Counted from the first letter of the stretch, positions 36,417-48,673 are shown. The stretch is 64,000 nucleotides of DNA from Flavobacteriales bacterium UBA1494 (GCA_905182175.1 CAJJAT010000011.1:124001-188000), one strand, 5' to 3'. Notes: generated by a model from the letters alone, not told the origin. Numbers and translations: made by a program.

Positions 36417-39281
36417 ATGACTTCAACTCCTTTCAGTTCCCGACACATTGGCGTTAATGACCAAGATATAGCTCACATGCTTAAAACTATCAATGAAGAT
36501 AGCCTTGAGAGCCTAATTGCAAAAACAATCCCAAATTCTATTCGCTTGGCGAAACCTCTAAGCTTGGATAAGCCTATGAGTGAATATCAATACCTTAATC
36601 ATTTAAAAGAGATAGCCTCAAAGAACAAGGTTTTTAAGAGCTACATCGGTTTAGGATATTACAATACAAAAGTTCCTGCCGTAATCCAACGGAATATATT
36701 AGAAAATCCGGCATGGTATACAGCTTACACGCCTTACCAAGCTGAGATTGCACAAGGCAGATTGGAAGCACTGTTGAATTATCAAACAATGGTAACAGAT
36801 TTAACAGGAATGGACCTTGCAAACGCTTCATTATTAGATGAGGGAACAGCAACAGCTGAAGCAATGACATTAATGTACAATGTAAGGTCAAAGGAATTGA
36901 AAAAAGCTGGTGTAAAAAGTATTTTCGTGGCAGATGATTGTTTTCCTCAAACAATAGATATTTTAAAAACAAGAAGCGAACCGTTAGGAATTAAGCTAAT
37001 TATTGGTGATGCATCTAACTATGACTTCTCTGATGACATTTTTGGAGCTATCATTCAATACCCTTCCATGAATGGTGAAGTTAGAGACTACGAAAACTTT
37101 ACAAAAAAAATTCATGAAAAAGGGGCTTTAGTGACAGTAGCTTCGGACTTATTAAGCTTAGCTCTATTTACTCCTCCGGGGGAGTGGGGCGCAGATATTG
37201 TTTGCGGAACGACGCAACGCTTTGGAATACCCATGGGTTATGGTGGTCCTCACGCTGCATATTTCGCCACTAGAGATGCGTACAAAAGAAGTATTCCTGG
37301 AAGAATTATTGGCCTTTCAGTGGATATGGATGGAAATCCAGCCCTAAGAATGGCATTGCAAACAAGAGAACAGCACATTAAACGAGACAGAGCGACATCT
37401 AATATCTGCACTGCTCAAGTTTTATTGGCAGTAATGGCTAGTATGTATGCAGTTTACCATGGCAAAGACGGGATTAGAAAAATTGCTGAAGGAATTCACA
37501 ATTACGCTTCCACTGTAGCAAAAGAAATTCAAAGCTTCGGGTACGAAATTGTTCACCAGAACTACTTTGATACCCTGTTAATAAAAGACAATGAAGGTAA
37601 AGTAGATGAGTTAATCGCTTTCGCAGAAAAGCATACAATTAATTTAAGAAAAGTCGATCATGAACATTTTGCAATAAGCTTAAACGAAACGATTGAGCTT
37701 ACTGAACTAAATAATCTTATCCGACTTTTTGCAGAATTCAAAAAACATTCTTTCCAAAACATTGACCATACAATAGGTAACTCGACAACTACAGCATCTT
37801 TAAAAAGGACGAGTAGTTACCTAACTCATCCAATTTTTAACAGTTATCATTCAGAAACTGAAATGATGCGCTACATTAAAAGACTAGAGAATAAAGATTT
37901 CTCCTTAGTTCATGGGATGATTCCATTAGGATCTTGCACCATGAAGTTAAATGCAGCAACAGAGTTATTGCCTTTAACTTGGAATGAGTTTGCCAACATT
38001 CATCCATTTGCTCCTCAAAATCAAGCAGAGGGATACGCAGAAATGTTGCATAAATTAGAGAGAGACCTTTCTGAAATAACCGGTTTTCATACCACATCAT
38101 TGCAACCAAACTCCGGAGCACAAGGAGAATATGCCGGATTAATGGTTATTAGAGCGTATCATTTAAGCAGAGGAGATGACCACAGAAAGATAGCAATCAT
38201 ACCCTCCTCAGCTCACGGAACCAATCCTGCAAGCGCGGTAATGGCCGGAATGAACGTAGTTGTAACTAAATGCGATGAAGCAGGTAACATTGATTTCGAT
38301 GATTTAAAGGAAAAAGTTGAATTGCACAGCGAAAATTTAGCTGCTTTAATGATTACTTACCCATCAACACATGGTGTTTTTGAAGAAGCCGTAATCGAAA
38401 TTACAGACTTAATACACCGGCATGGCGGACAAGTTTATATGGATGGTGCGAATATGAATGCTCAAGTTGGATTAACAAGTCCAGGAAATATTGGAGCAGA
38501 TGTTTGTCATTTAAACTTGCACAAAACCTTTGCAATTCCTCATGGTGGTGGTGGACCGGGTATGGGACCCATTGGAGTAGTTGAGCATTTAGCACCGTTT
38601 TTACCCTCAAATCCGATTATTAAAATTGGACAGAAAGAGGCCATAACTTCGATTTCAGCAACTCCATTCGGAAGCGCTCTAGTGTTATTAATTTCTTACG
38701 GTTACATCAAAATGCTTGGCGAAGAAGGATTAAGGAAGTCAACAGAGGCAGCAATTTTGAGTACCAACTACATTAAGAAACACCTAGAGGAAGATTATCC
38801 AATTTTATATCAAGGAAAAAACAATACTGTTGCTCATGAAATGATTTTGGATTGTCGAGATTTCAAACAGTCTGCAGGAGTGGAAGTAGTTGACATTGCA
38901 AAGAGATTAATTGATTACGGATTTCATGCTCCTACTGTATCGTTCCCAGTTGGAGGAACATTAATGGTAGAGCCTACAGAAAGCGAGAGCGTTGTGGAAT
39001 TAGATCGTTTCATTTCAGCAATGAAGTCGATTCGAACTGAAATTAGAGCGATAGAGTCAGATACGGTTGACAGAACTAATAATGTTTTGAAGAATGCACC
39101 CCATCCAGAATTCCTATGCACTGCTGATGAGTGGGACTTACCTTATGCTAGGTCTCAAGCAGCTTACCCAATGGAAGGGCAACGAAAAAATAAATTCTGG
39201 GCGACTGTAAGACGAGTAGATGATGCCTATGGCGACAGAAATTTGATTTGTAGCTGCCCAGCCATCGAAGAATATGTTTAA
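36417..39281 (+). CDS. gcvP: Glycine dehydrogenase (decarboxylating), P-protein
   Basis: The PLP-dependent P-protein of the glycine cleavage system: decarboxylates glycine and loads the methylamine group on lipoyl GcvH. Single-chain form of 954 residues, usual for Bacteroidota. N-terminal half with SRHIGVND and [12 protein letters not shown]-terminal half holds the cofactor motif [20 protein letters not shown] with the PLP lysine at K703. GcvH and GcvT are not nearby. A TATATTTG sequence, matching the phylum -7 box, lies 23 bases upstream of the ATG, but no clear -33 is seen. Confidence 0.97.
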   Translation: MTSTPFSSRHIGVNDQDIAHMLKTINEDSLESLIAKTIPNSIRLAKPLSLDKPMSEYQYLNHLKEIASKNKVFKSYIGLGYYNTKVPAVIQRNILENPAWYTAYTPYQAEIAQGRLEALLNYQTMVTDLTGMDLANASLLDEGTATAEAMTLMYNVRSKELKKAGVKSIFVADDCFPQTIDILKTRSEPLGIKLIIGDASNYDFSDDIFGAIIQYPSMNGEVRDYENFTKKIHEKGALVTVASDLLSLALFTPPGEWGADIVCGTTQRFGIPMGYGGPHAAYFATRDAYKRSIPGRIIGLSVDMDGNPALRMALQTREQHIKRDRATSNICTAQVLLAVMASMYAVYHGKDGIRKIAEGIHNYASTVAKEIQSFGYEIVHQNYFDTLLIKDNEGKVDELIAFAEKHTINLRKVDHEHFAISLNETIELTELNNLIRLFAEFKKHSFQNIDHTIGNSTTTASLKRTSSYLTHPIFNSYHSETEMMRYIKRLENKDFSLVHGMIPLGSCTMKLNAATELLPLTWNEFANIHPFAPQNQAEGYAEMLHKLERDLSEITGFHTTSLQPNSGAQGEYAGLMVIRAYHLSRGDDHRKIAIIPSSAHGTNPASAVMAGMNVVVTKCDEAGNIDFDDLKEKVELHSENLAALMITYPSTHGVFEEAVIEITDLIHRHGGQVYMDGANMNAQVGLTSPGNIGADVCHLNLHKTFAIPHGGGGPGMGPIGVVEHLAPFLPSNPIIKIGQKEAITSISATPFGSALVLLISYGYIKMLGEEGLRKSTEAAILSTNYIKKHLEEDYPILYQGKNNTVAHEMILDCRDFKQSAGVEVVDIAKRLIDYGFHAPTVSFPVGGTLMVEPTESESVVELDRFISAMKSIRTEIRAIESDTVDRTNNVLKNAPHPEFLCTADEWDLPYARSQAAYPMEGQRKNKFWATVRRVDDAYGDRNLICSCPAIEEYV

Positions 39282-39398
39282 CCCTTTTTTCAAAATACTT
39301 TGTCTATCGTAAAACACAATTCATCTAAAACTTAACTTGAATATTAAAAAATGGTTATCTTTATGAATTGAAATAATTGTTTAACTAAAATTTTTAAC

Positions 39399-41426
39399 AT
39401 GAAAAAGAATTACACTTTACTGACAGGGTTGGTTTTAGCTTCTTCTTTCACTTTCGCTCAAGATAGAATGAGCAAAGAGAGAATAGCTGAATTCGAAGTT
39501 CCTGCAGCACTAACATCTGAAGCTAGATCAGTTGATCCTGATTTGTTGAAAGCTCCAAAATTTAACTCAAAATCTTTTGGCGATACGTTGTATTCTCAAG
39601 ACTTTGCAGGCGGTTTGCCAGCAGGATGGTCCGTAGTGAATAATAACCCCAATAACTTTCAGTGGGTTTGGAATACGGTTTACCAAAATGGTCAATTTTC
39701 TGCCGCTACTAACATTATTACATCTACATCTGCAGCAAACGGATTTATGGTAATGACTGGAGATTTCTTTAACACTCCAATTCCTGGGCCAGGAGCTGTA
39801 GCCATGGATTCTTACTTTGAATCAGATGCAATTGATTTAACAAAAGGTGGAACTGTACTTGGCGGGTTTGGTTCTGTTTGGGTAACGTACCAACAAGCTT
39901 TAAGATACTGTTGTAGTAGTGCAAATAGATTGGTTTTACAGGCAAGTACAGATAACTTTATAACTTTTCAGGAGTATGACGCAACCAATGCAATTCCTGT
40001 AAATAGTGCAACTGGAACTGTATCTAATGTAATTAACATCAGCACTGCAGCAGCTAATGCAGGTAGCGTTAAAATTAGATTCGTATCTGAAGGTAATTCT
40101 CATTACTATTGGATGATTGACGATTTTGCTATTGTTGAAGGTCCTTCTAACGATATGGAAATAAGAGATCCTTATTTAGAATTTAATTTTGATTACGTAT
40201 ACAATCCATTTTACGGTCAAACTCCGTATGATTTATTCCCAGCACTACCGTTGTCTGCTTTAGTTTACAACAATGGTTCTAATGATGCTACAGGTGTAAC
40301 ATTAGAAGGTGAAATTTTTCACACAGCTGACCCTTCAGGTGGGCCAGGAATCGGTTCTGTGTATGCTACAGCTTCAACTCCAGTTTCCTTGCTATCAGGA
40401 ACAACAAGAGATACTGCTGACTACACTGTAACAAACTCTCCTAGATTTGTCCCATTACTATTGGGTGAATTCAGAACTGATATGATTCTTACTTCTGACA
40501 GCGTTGATGAAAACCTAGGAAACGAAAGTTATTCCCAAACATTCACAACTTCTGATACCGTCTATGCTAGAGATGATAACGGTTATGGTGGTGGTACCGG
40601 TCCTGGTTCTTACGTAAGAGGTGGACAAACTGGTGGACAAGTACCAGGTGATGCTTTTGGAACAATGTACATAGTAGAGTCTAGAACTGGTAGTAATCAA
40701 ATCACTAAGGTTCCAACATCTATTACATTTGCTGTTTCTGACGATGCTGCAAACATTGGTGTAGAGATTATTCCTACTGTTTGGAGATATGAAGAAGATT
40801 CTCTTTTCGCTCCAGCTTCAGGAACAATTGCAGCTGCATTTTCAGGTGGAGTTGTTGCAACTTCGTTTATTCCTTACACGATTCTTTCAACAGACACAAA
40901 CACATTATTAACTTTACCGTTAGACAACGGTTCAGGCGTATTTAATGGGTTAGATTCTGGTCAGTACATTGTAGGATGGACGGTTTCAAATACAAACGGT
41001 GGTAACAGTTTTGAGGTTTACGAAGATGAGTCTTCAGGTGTATTTCAAGATGCCGTTACATCTTTTATTGATTTAGCCCACTCTCCAGGTTGGGGATGGG
41101 TAAGTGCATTTCCAGTTATTCGATTGAACATGGCTAACCTCCCTATTTCTAGTCGAGTTCAAAATTCAATTGCTAGTTCTACTGAGTTTTCTGTAAATCC
41201 AAACCCAAATAATGGTTTATTTACAGTTAACATTTCTACGAAACAAGCTGTTACTTACAACTTAAATGTGAGAAACATGTTGGGTCAAGAAGTTTACACT
41301 GATCTAATCACTGTAAACGGAACATCAACTGAACAAATGGACTTAACACAATTCAATAAGGGAGTTTACTTTGTAACTCTTGAGAACGGTGCTGAAAAAT
41401 TATTAAAGAAGGTTGTTGTAAAATAA
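39399..41426 (+). CDS. T9SS-secreted choice-of-anchor protein, copy 1
   Basis: A 675-residue surface or secreted protein, the first of three tandem relatives. Signal peptide 1-20 (SSFTFAQ). Residues about 60-250 look like a choice-of-anchor J/cleaved-adhesin lectin-like domain (GWSVVNNNPNNFQWVWNT, RYCCSSANRLVLQAS, YWMIDDFAIVEG), then Ig-like regions (SALVYNNGSNDATGVTLEG; GSGVFNGLDSGQYIVGWTVS). The last 80 residues are a type A T9SS sorting domain: NPNPNNGLFTVNI, NMLGQEVYTD, GVYFVTLENGAEK and a final basic KKVVVK strand. It would cross the outer membrane by T9SS and be tethered or released. Weak -7 box TATCTTTA lies 35 bases before the ATG; a terminator follows. Confidence 0.88.
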   Translation: MKKNYTLLTGLVLASSFTFAQDRMSKERIAEFEVPAALTSEARSVDPDLLKAPKFNSKSFGDTLYSQDFAGGLPAGWSVVNNNPNNFQWVWNTVYQNGQFSAATNIITSTSAANGFMVMTGDFFNTPIPGPGAVAMDSYFESDAIDLTKGGTVLGGFGSVWVTYQQALRYCCSSANRLVLQASTDNFITFQEYDATNAIPVNSATGTVSNVINISTAAANAGSVKIRFVSEGNSHYYWMIDDFAIVEGPSNDMEIRDPYLEFNFDYVYNPFYGQTPYDLFPALPLSALVYNNGSNDATGVTLEGEIFHTADPSGGPGIGSVYATASTPVSLLSGTTRDTADYTVTNSPRFVPLLLGEFRTDMILTSDSVDENLGNESYSQTFTTSDTVYARDDNGYGGGTGPGSYVRGGQTGGQVPGDAFGTMYIVESRTGSNQITKVPTSITFAVSDDAANIGVEIIPTVWRYEEDSLFAPASGTIAAAFSGGVVATSFIPYTILSTDTNTLLTLPLDNGSGVFNGLDSGQYIVGWTVSNTNGGNSFEVYEDESSGVFQDAVTSFIDLAHSPGWGWVSAFPVIRLNMANLPISSRVQNSIASSTEFSVNPNPNNGLFTVNISTKQAVTYNLNVRNMLGQEVYTDLITVNGTSTEQMDLTQFNKGVYFVTLENGAEKLLKKVVVK

Positions 41427-41450
41427 TCCTACTTAATATAGATTAAAGGA

Positions 41451-41479
41451 AGCCACGCATTTTATGCGTGGCTTTTTTT
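41451..41479 (+). terminator. Intrinsic terminator after copy 1
   Basis: A perfect 10-bp stem AGCCACGCAT/ATGCGTGGCT with a TTT loop and a run of six T follows the first copy by 24 bases, so the tandem copies are separate transcripts. Confidence 0.92.
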
Positions 41480-41539
41480 ATTTTCAACAATTTAATTTAA
41501 AAATATGCTATATTTAGATTTAATTTAAAAGAACATACT

Positions 41540-43546
41540 ATGAAAAAAATCTACTTTTTTAGCCTATTATCTTTAATTGCAGTAAGTATTTCTGCGCAGC
41601 AAGCTGTTAAACCTACGGTTCCCCCTGCTGAAGATAACTTGGAAATAGAGGATGTAAGAAATGATTTAGAAACAAATTTTTACTCAAAAAGAAAATATAG
41701 CAATAAAGCATTTGGTGACACATTGTTTTACGAGGATTTTAGAGCAGGTTTAGCAGGTTGGACTGTAATTAATAACAACCCGAATAACTTTGTATGGGAA
41801 TGGAATACCGTGTACAGACAAGGCGCGTTTTCTGGTACAAGAACCGAAATCAAATCGACAACCGCTGGAAATGGCTTTATGTCATTACCATCAGATTTTT
41901 ACAATACACCGACACCCTCTACAGGTAGGGTTGGAATGGATACTTATTTTCAATCCGATACTATTTTTATTACCCCAACACCGAGCGTTTGGGTAACCTA
42001 TCAGCAGTATGTAAGATTCTGTTGTAACTCTGGGAACAGATTGGTACTGCAGGTGAGTACAGATGACTTCGTCACCTTCACTGAGTTTGATGCAATAGAT
42101 GGGTTACCGGTAAATGCAGGTAACACTACAAATACTGTTGGTGGCGCTACCAACATCATCAACATTAGCACAGCAGTAGCAAATGCACCAAACTTTAAGG
42201 TAAGGTTTTATGCTGAAGGTAATGGCCGCTATTTTTGGATGATTGATGACTTTGCTGTCATAGAAGGAGTTGAAAACGATGTGGAATTAAGAACTCCTTA
42301 CTTAGAGTTCAACTTCGATTACGCTTACAATCCATTTTACGGTCAAATTCCTTATAATTTATTTACTCCACTTCCACTTTCGGGTTTCGTCTACAATAAT
42401 GGTTCAAATGATTTAACAGGTGTAAAAATAGAAGGAGATATTTTCCACACAGCATCTGCAAATGCAGGACCAGGTGTTGGTCTAATTTATTCTACAGCCT
42501 CAGCACCTTTACCTTTGCAATCAGGCGTAACAAGGGATACTGCTGATTATGTGGTGACAAACAACCCGAGGTTTGTTCCTACCATTTTAGGTGAATTCAG
42601 AGTTGACATGGTCGCTACTTCTGATAGTGTTGATGGTAACTTAGGAAATGAAACTTATTCCCAAACATTCACTACTTCTGATACCATTTTCGCAAGAGAT
42701 GATAACGGTTATGCAGGAGGAACAGGTCCCGGATCGTATGTAAGAAATAGCCAAACCGGTGGCACTGTTGTCGGAGATCGTTTTGGTACAATGTACGTTG
42801 TAGAATCTAGAACTGGTAATGGTGGAAGTGCAAATGTTCCTACTTCTATTACGTTTGCTGTATCTGACGATCCAGCTAACATTGGCGTAGAAATCGTCCC
42901 TAAAATTTGGTCGTATAATGAAGACTCATTATTTACTGCTACCGGGAGCATTGCTGCTGCATTCGCAGGAGGAGAAGTAGCTTCTGCTTTCATTCCTTAT
43001 AGTATCTTATCTACTGATACAAACACACTATTAACGTTACCGTTAGACAACGGTTCAGGCGTAATAAATGGGTTGGATTCAGGACAGTATGTGGTTGGCT
43101 GGGAAGTAACCAATACAAATGGCGGAAACAGTTTTGAAGTTCAGGAAGATGCCTCTTCCGGCATATTCCAAGACAATGTGACTTGTTTTATCGATTTAGC
43201 TCACTCTCCAGGATGGGGATGGGTAGATAGAAACCCAGTCATTAGACTAAACTTTGGAACCCCTACCTTTATAGGTCTAAATAATGTTACCAACTTTTCA
43301 ACTGAGTTCAATATCACTCCAAACCCAAATAACGGTTTGTTCACAATGACGGTTACTTCAAAAGAAACGGTGAATTACAATGTGACTGTAAAAAACATGT
43401 TAGGACAGCAAGTTTACGCTGATCTAATTGCTGTAAATGGAACTGTAACTGAGCAAATGGATTTAACACAATTCGAAAAAGGTGTTTACTTTGTAAGCCT
43501 TGAAAATGGTGCTGAGAAAATTTTAAAGAAGGTAGTTGTAAAATAA
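41540..43546 (+). CDS. T9SS-secreted choice-of-anchor protein, copy 2
   Basis: A 668-residue paralogue of the preceding gene with the same order of parts: signal peptide (SISAQ), J-type anchor domain (GWTVINNNPNNFVWEWNT, YFWMIDDFAVIEG), Ig-like regions, and a T9SS type A sorting domain ending in KKVVVK. Divergence is strongest near the N-terminus and in residues 90-160, whereas the segment around DTNTLLTLPLDNGSGV and the FIDLAHSPGWGW motif is nearly unchanged, also at the DNA level. Function is likely adhesion or glycan binding; no enzyme motif is visible. Confidence 0.88.
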   Translation: MKKIYFFSLLSLIAVSISAQQAVKPTVPPAEDNLEIEDVRNDLETNFYSKRKYSNKAFGDTLFYEDFRAGLAGWTVINNNPNNFVWEWNTVYRQGAFSGTRTEIKSTTAGNGFMSLPSDFYNTPTPSTGRVGMDTYFQSDTIFITPTPSVWVTYQQYVRFCCNSGNRLVLQVSTDDFVTFTEFDAIDGLPVNAGNTTNTVGGATNIINISTAVANAPNFKVRFYAEGNGRYFWMIDDFAVIEGVENDVELRTPYLEFNFDYAYNPFYGQIPYNLFTPLPLSGFVYNNGSNDLTGVKIEGDIFHTASANAGPGVGLIYSTASAPLPLQSGVTRDTADYVVTNNPRFVPTILGEFRVDMVATSDSVDGNLGNETYSQTFTTSDTIFARDDNGYAGGTGPGSYVRNSQTGGTVVGDRFGTMYVVESRTGNGGSANVPTSITFAVSDDPANIGVEIVPKIWSYNEDSLFTATGSIAAAFAGGEVASAFIPYSILSTDTNTLLTLPLDNGSGVINGLDSGQYVVGWEVTNTNGGNSFEVQEDASSGIFQDNVTCFIDLAHSPGWGWVDRNPVIRLNFGTPTFIGLNNVTNFSTEFNITPNPNNGLFTMTVTSKETVNYNVTVKNMLGQQVYADLIAVNGTVTEQMDLTQFEKGVYFVSLENGAEKILKKVVVK

Positions 43547-43610
43547 TTATACGTTAAACACATTGAGGAAAAATGGTAGTTCTTCAATAAATAATACAAT
43601 TATATTTCAG

Positions 43611-43646
43611 AAGGCCCCATTCTATATTTTAGAATGGGGCCTTTTT
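43611..43646 (+). terminator. Intrinsic terminator after copy 2
   Basis: A perfect 13-bp stem AAGGCCCCATTCT/AGAATGGGGCCTT with a 7-base loop and a short T tail lies 64 bases after the second copy's stop. Confidence 0.9.
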
Positions 43647-43743
43647 GATCAACCATGAATCCGAATACTTCAACCATGAATTTGGTGTTCCGTTAGACCT
43701 CATTTCTCCCTTCTTTTGATATTGAATTTTAAAACCTTTCCTT

Positions 43744-45731
43744 ATGAAAAAGAAACACATCCTACTTTTGAATTTTTAATTTTGCTCAATAATTGGCTTT
43801 GCTCAAGACAAAATCAATCAAAAAACAACTACCCACAAGTGCAAGCCGCGCTTTCAGGTCAAGCAAAAAGCGTTGATCCTGATTTCTTAAAAGCTGCAAA
43901 ATTTAATTCTAAAGCTTTTGGTGATACCCTATATTATCAGAGTTTTGATAGTACTGGTTGGTCCATTTTTAATAACAATCCAAACAATTTCCTATGGAGA
44001 TGGGACACTATTTATCCAAATGGTCAATTCTCAAATCCAAATAACGTAATTACATCTACTACAGCTTCGAATGGGTCTATGGTTTTACCAGCAGATTTTT
44101 ATACTACTCCAGTAACTATGGGAGTTTCCATGTCTGCGGCTTTTGAGTAAGACAGTCTCTATTTAACAAAGAATGGTCTTTATCCCAATGGAATTTCGAG
44201 CGTATGGGTAACCTATCAACAAGCCGTGAGATACTGTTGTTCCGGCGCAAATAGACTTGTTTTACAAGTGAGCGCTGACAACTTTGTTTCATTCCAAGAA
44301 TACGATTCTTCAAATGCTATTGCAGTTAATGCTGCTAGCGGAACAATAATCAACACTATTAATACAAGCACCGCCGCAGCTAATGCAACTAATGTTACAA
44401 CTAGATTTCTCGCCGATGGCGTGACTCATTACTATTGGATGATTGATAATGTTGCTGCTGTTGAAGGACCTGAAAAGGACGCTGCGTTACAGAGTCCTTA
44501 TATAGAATTTAATTATACTTATGCATACAATCCTTTTTATGATCAAACACCTTATGACCTTTTCCCTCCACTAAGATTAACCAGCTTAAATTACAATAAT
44601 GGTTCTACTACTCAAACTAACTTACGTTTAGAAGGTAAATTTATTCGCGTATCGGAACCTTCAGGTAATTCAGGAGTAGGAATTGTTCACAGTACCACTT
44701 CTTCTGCCATCCAACTAAATCCATACCAATTTGACACAGCCATAACTACCCACAGCACTTTCTCCCTAGTCTATTGGGAGAATGCAGAGTAGACCTTAAA
44801 GTTGACTCAGATAACTTAGATGAAAATCCGTTCAATAATTTTTACAGTCAATATTTTTCAACTTCTGATACCATTTTCGCAAGAAATCATAATGGCTATG
44901 CTGACAAAACGGGTCCAAGATGTTATGTTAGAGCGTCAAACCGTTGGTACTATTGTCAGAGATCGATTTGGTACAATGTACGTTGTAGGATCTAGAACCG
45001 GTGATCGTAGAATTGCAAATGTGCCTACTTCTATTACGTTTGCTCTATCTAACGATCCGGCTAACATTGGCGTAGAGATCAATCCTAAACTCTGGTCGTA
45101 CAAAAAAATCCATTATTTACAGCAACTGGGAGTATTGCTGCAACCTTTTCCGGAGGTGAAGTGGCCTCGTCACTCATTCCTTATACCATCTTATCTGCTG
45201 ATACAAACACCTTACTAACTCTTCCTTTAGACAATGGTCCTGCCGTGTTTAATGGTTTAGATTCTGGTCAGTACGTTGTAGGTTGGGAAGTTACCAACAC
45301 AAATGGTGGCAACAGTTTTGAAGTTTATGAAGATGCTTCATCAGGCCGATTCCAGCCACTTGCTACTTGTTTCATTGATTTAGCGCATCAACCCGGATGG
45401 GGTTGGTTAGATGCTAACCCAGTTATTCGTTTAAATATGGGAAATCTTCTATCTACTTCCTTAAGATCTGAAGCTGATAGCAATATGAACATATCAGTTC
45501 AACCGAACCCATCAAATGGGGAATTCAGTTTAACATTTCAAACCAATGAAAAAAACCACTTTCCAACTTACTATTCGAAATACAATAGGCCAATTGGTTC
45601 ACTCGGAAAAAATGACTTTTCAAGGAATAAATACAAAACAATTTAATTTTTCAGATTTAGAAAAAGGAGTCTATTACATCTCATTGCAGAATGAATCAGA
45701 AAATAGAGTTGAAACGGTGATTTTGTACTAA
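43744..45731 (+). pseudogene. Decayed third copy of the T9SS-secreted choice-of-anchor protein
   Basis: The whole length of a third paralogue can be traced, but not as one frame. The ATG and signal peptide (MKKKHILLLNF, then stop at codon 12, then CSIIGFAQD) lead to a shift near 43830 into SVDPDFLKAAKFNSKAFGDT; a TAA at 44148 replaces the residue after AAFE; further shifts fall near 44770, 44940, 45110-45160 and 45550. The C-terminal sorting domain (NPSNGEFSLTFQ, DLEKGVYYISLQNESENR) is still readable but split. Two in-frame stops and about five frameshifts mean no functional protein. Codons and spacing match copies 1 and 2, so it is a local tandem duplicate, not an insertion. Confidence 0.93.
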
Positions 45732-45890
45732 CTTCTTCTATTATTGCGGGAAATGGCTCTTTCATTTATTTGTCAGAGCTATTTTTTTGTATTTGCTAAA
45801 CTTAACTCACCAAAGAATGTTGATATTATAGTTAATAAGATTTAAGCTTATTAAGAATGCGTCTAAATAACTTAGATACGTTCCCGGCTT

Positions 45891-45921
45891 TTGAAATCAA
45901 ACAATTCAAGGGCTATCTTTG
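45891..45921 (+). promoter_or_regulatory. Bacteroidota-type promoter of the sdh operon
   Basis: TTG, 20 bases, TATCTTTG: a perfect match to the phylum consensus TTG-N19-21-TAnnTTTG. Predicted transcription start is about 35 bases before the sdhC ATG. Confidence 0.82.
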
Positions 45922-45962
45922 CAAACTTGAATACCTAAATAATTATTTACTTTTAGTACAGC

Positions 45963-46646
45963 ATGGAAAATTCGAAAACATCCATTTTTAGAAAGGTTTT
46001 AATGGCACTATCGGGCTTATTTCTCGTGATATTCCTATTGCAACATTTCGTTATTAACTCTTTATCTGTTATCAGTCCCGATTCATTTAACGAGGTATCT
46101 CATTTTATGGGAACAAATCCTCTAGTTCAATTCTTATTGCAGCCCGTATTGATGTTCGGTGTTGTTTTACATTTAGGAATGGGGATGGTTATTGAACAAA
46201 AAAATCGCAAAGCTAGACCAATTAAATATGCATTTAGCAATGCAAGCGCAAACTCTTCTTGGATGAGCAGAAATATGATTATCACCGGAATTACGGTAAT
46301 GCTATTCTTAGGACTTCACTTTTACGATTTTTGGGTTCCTGAAATGAATACCAAGTACGTAGAAGGAAATATGTCAGGCATGTTAGACGGCGAAGACAGC
46401 TACCGATATTTCACCGAGCTCCAACACAAATTCGTTAGCCCGGTGCGTATTGGAATCTACTGTCTATCGTTTATTTTTCTTTCACTGCATCTTTTACACG
46501 GGTTTCAATCTTCTTTTCAATCTGTTGGATTTAAGAACCGCAAGTTTGCTCCAACAATTGCTAAACTTGGAAATATTTATGCAGTAGCGATTCCTTTAGG
46601 GTTTATTTTTATAGCTCTTTTCCATTTCATTAACTCTAGTCATTAA
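45963..46646 (+). CDS. sdhC: Succinate dehydrogenase cytochrome b subunit
   Basis: Membrane anchor of complex II, single di-haem-type subunit (227 residues, five hydrophobic helices), as in Bacteroidota, Wolinella and Bacillus types; there is no separate SdhD. Histidines in the helices (LQHFVIN near 25, VVLHLGMG near 69, GLHFYDF near 118, SLHLLHG near 178) are the likely axial ligands. Its job is passing electrons from SdhB to menaquinone. Followed by sdhA after 11 bases and preceded by a good promoter. Confidence 0.94.
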   Translation: MENSKTSIFRKVLMALSGLFLVIFLLQHFVINSLSVISPDSFNEVSHFMGTNPLVQFLLQPVLMFGVVLHLGMGMVIEQKNRKARPIKYAFSNASANSSWMSRNMIITGITVMLFLGLHFYDFWVPEMNTKYVEGNMSGMLDGEDSYRYFTELQHKFVSPVRIGIYCLSFIFLSLHLLHGFQSSFQSVGFKNRKFAPTIAKLGNIYAVAIPLGFIFIALFHFINSSH

Positions 46647-46657
46647 TCTATTTCTGT

Positions 46658-48667
46658 ATGTCAAAATTAGATTCGAAAATACCTGATGGTCCATTAAAAG
46701 ATAAATGGACCAATTATAAAAACAACATTAACCTGGTAAACCCTGCCAACAAGCGTAACATAGATGTTATTGTTGTCGGAACAGGTCTTGCAGGCGGCTC
46801 AGCGGCCGCGACTTTAGCTGAATTAGGGTACAACGTTAAAGCGTTTTGCTACCAAGATTCTCCAAGAAGAGCTCACTCTATTGCTGCGCAAGGAGGAATA
46901 AATGCAGCAAAGAATTACCAAGGAGATGGTGATTCAACGTATAGATTATTTTACGATACCATCAAAGGTGGCGATTACAGATCGAGAGAGGCAAACGTTT
47001 ACAGACTCGCAGAGGTTTCTACAAATATTATTGACCAATGTGTTGCACAAGGAGTTCCTTTTGCAAGAGACTATGGTGGACTATTAGACAACCGTTCATT
47101 TGGGGGTGTGCTAGTTTCAAGAACATTTTACGCAAAAGGCCAAACTGGTCAGCAATTACTTTTAGGAGCATACTCTGCGATGAACCGTCAAATTGCAAAG
47201 GGTAAAATTCAAATGTTCAACCGTCACGAAATGTTGGACGTTGTAATTGTAGACGGTAAAGCTCGAGGCATTATTGCAAGAAACTTGGTAACCGGGGAGA
47301 TTGAAAGACATTCGGCTCATGCTGTAGTTTTAGGAACGGGTGGTTACGGAAATGTATTTTTCCTTTCTACAAATGCAATGGGTTCCAATACAACAGCCGC
47401 TTGGAAAGCTCATAAGAAAGGGGCCTACTTTGCGAATCCATGTTACACTCAAATTCACCCGACTTGTATTCCAGTTCACGGAACACAGCAGTCTAAGCTG
47501 ACGTTAATGTCAGAATCGTTAAGAAATGATGGCCGAATTTGGGTGCCTGCAAAATTAGAAGATGCTAAAGCAGTTCGTAAAGGAACACTGAAGGCTGTTA
47601 ATATAAAAGAGGAAGACAGAGACTACTATTTGGAAAGAAGGTATCCATCTTTTGGCAACCTAGTACCTCGTGATGTTGCCTCAAGAGCAGCAAAAGAGAG
47701 ATGTGACGAAGGATATGGAGTCGTTGCAAACGACACAAATGAAGGTGTATTCTTAGATTTTTCATCTGCTATTCAACGATACGGAAAAGAAGAAGCTCTT
47801 GTGAAAGGAATTTCAGATCCTTCAAAAGAGAAAATTACGGCACTAGGAGCAAGTGTTATTGAAAACAAATACGGTAACTTATTTGCCATGTACAAGCAGA
47901 TTACCGATGACAACCCTTACGAAACTGCGATGAAAATTTACCCAGCAGTGCATTATACAATGGGTGGTCTTTGGGTGGATTACAACCTGATGACAAACAT
48001 ACAGGGAATGTACGCGATTGGTGAAGCTAACTTCTCAGACCACGGCGCAAATAGATTAGGAGCTTCTGCTTTAATGCAAGGCCTTGCTGATGGCTATTTT
48101 GTTTTACCGTACACAATCGGTGATTATTTAGCAAACGACATTCGAACTGGTAAGATTTCAACTGATTCACCAGAGTTTGCTGAAGCGGAGAAAAAGGTGA
48201 AAGAAGAAATTGATCATTTAGTTAACAATAATGGAACTAAAAAAGTCGATTACTTTCACAAGAAATTAGGATTAATTATGTGGAACAAAGTCGGAATGGC
48301 GAGAACTACAGAAGGCCTAAACGAAGCTATATCAGAAATTGCTGCGCTAAGAGAAGAATTTTATAAAGATGTGAGAGTTCCCGGCGGAGCGGATGAATTA
48401 AACCAAGAATTAGAAAAAGCAGGCAGAGTAGCGGATTTCTTAGAATTAGGTGAATTGTTTGCAAGAGACGCTTTGGAAAGAGAAGAGTCTTGCGGGGGTC
48501 ACTTTCGTGAAGAGTTCAAAACCGAAGATGGCGAGGCTTTAAGAAGAGATGATGAATTTACGCATGTTTCCGCTTGGGAATATACTGGAAAACCTTCAGA
48601 TGCAATTCTTCACAAAGAAAATTTAGATTTTGAAAATGTAGAGTTAAAAACTCGTTCATATAAATAG
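46658..48667 (+). CDS. sdhA: Succinate dehydrogenase flavoprotein subunit
   Basis: Catalytic subunit of complex II: oxidises succinate to fumarate through covalently bound FAD. 669 residues, as long as the diheme-type SdhA of this phylum. Dinucleotide motif [10 protein letters not shown] at 41-50, flavinylation site H73 in AHSIAAQGG, catalytic region [14 protein letters not shown], and the quaternary active-site HXR signature [11 protein letters not shown]. Lies between sdhC and sdhB with gaps of 11 and 6 bases, one transcript. Confidence 0.97.
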   Translation: MSKLDSKIPDGPLKDKWTNYKNNINLVNPANKRNIDVIVVGTGLAGGSAAATLAELGYNVKAFCYQDSPRRAHSIAAQGGINAAKNYQGDGDSTYRLFYDTIKGGDYRSREANVYRLAEVSTNIIDQCVAQGVPFARDYGGLLDNRSFGGVLVSRTFYAKGQTGQQLLLGAYSAMNRQIAKGKIQMFNRHEMLDVVIVDGKARGIIARNLVTGEIERHSAHAVVLGTGGYGNVFFLSTNAMGSNTTAAWKAHKKGAYFANPCYTQIHPTCIPVHGTQQSKLTLMSESLRNDGRIWVPAKLEDAKAVRKGTLKAVNIKEEDRDYYLERRYPSFGNLVPRDVASRAAKERCDEGYGVVANDTNEGVFLDFSSAIQRYGKEEALVKGISDPSKEKITALGASVIENKYGNLFAMYKQITDDNPYETAMKIYPAVHYTMGGLWVDYNLMTNIQGMYAIGEANFSDHGANRLGASALMQGLADGYFVLPYTIGDYLANDIRTGKISTDSPEFAEAEKKVKEEIDHLVNNNGTKKVDYFHKKLGLIMWNKVGMARTTEGLNEAISEIAALREEFYKDVRVPGGADELNQELEKAGRVADFLELGELFARDALEREESCGGHFREEFKTEDGEALRRDDEFTHVSAWEYTGKPSDAILHKENLDFENVELKTRSYK

Positions 48668-48673
48668 TACAGT

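Noticed and set aside
39331-39363. Promoter for T9SS copy 1 (TTG then TATCTTTA)
   Set aside because: The spacing is only 16 bases and the last base mismatches; too weak to list as a site.
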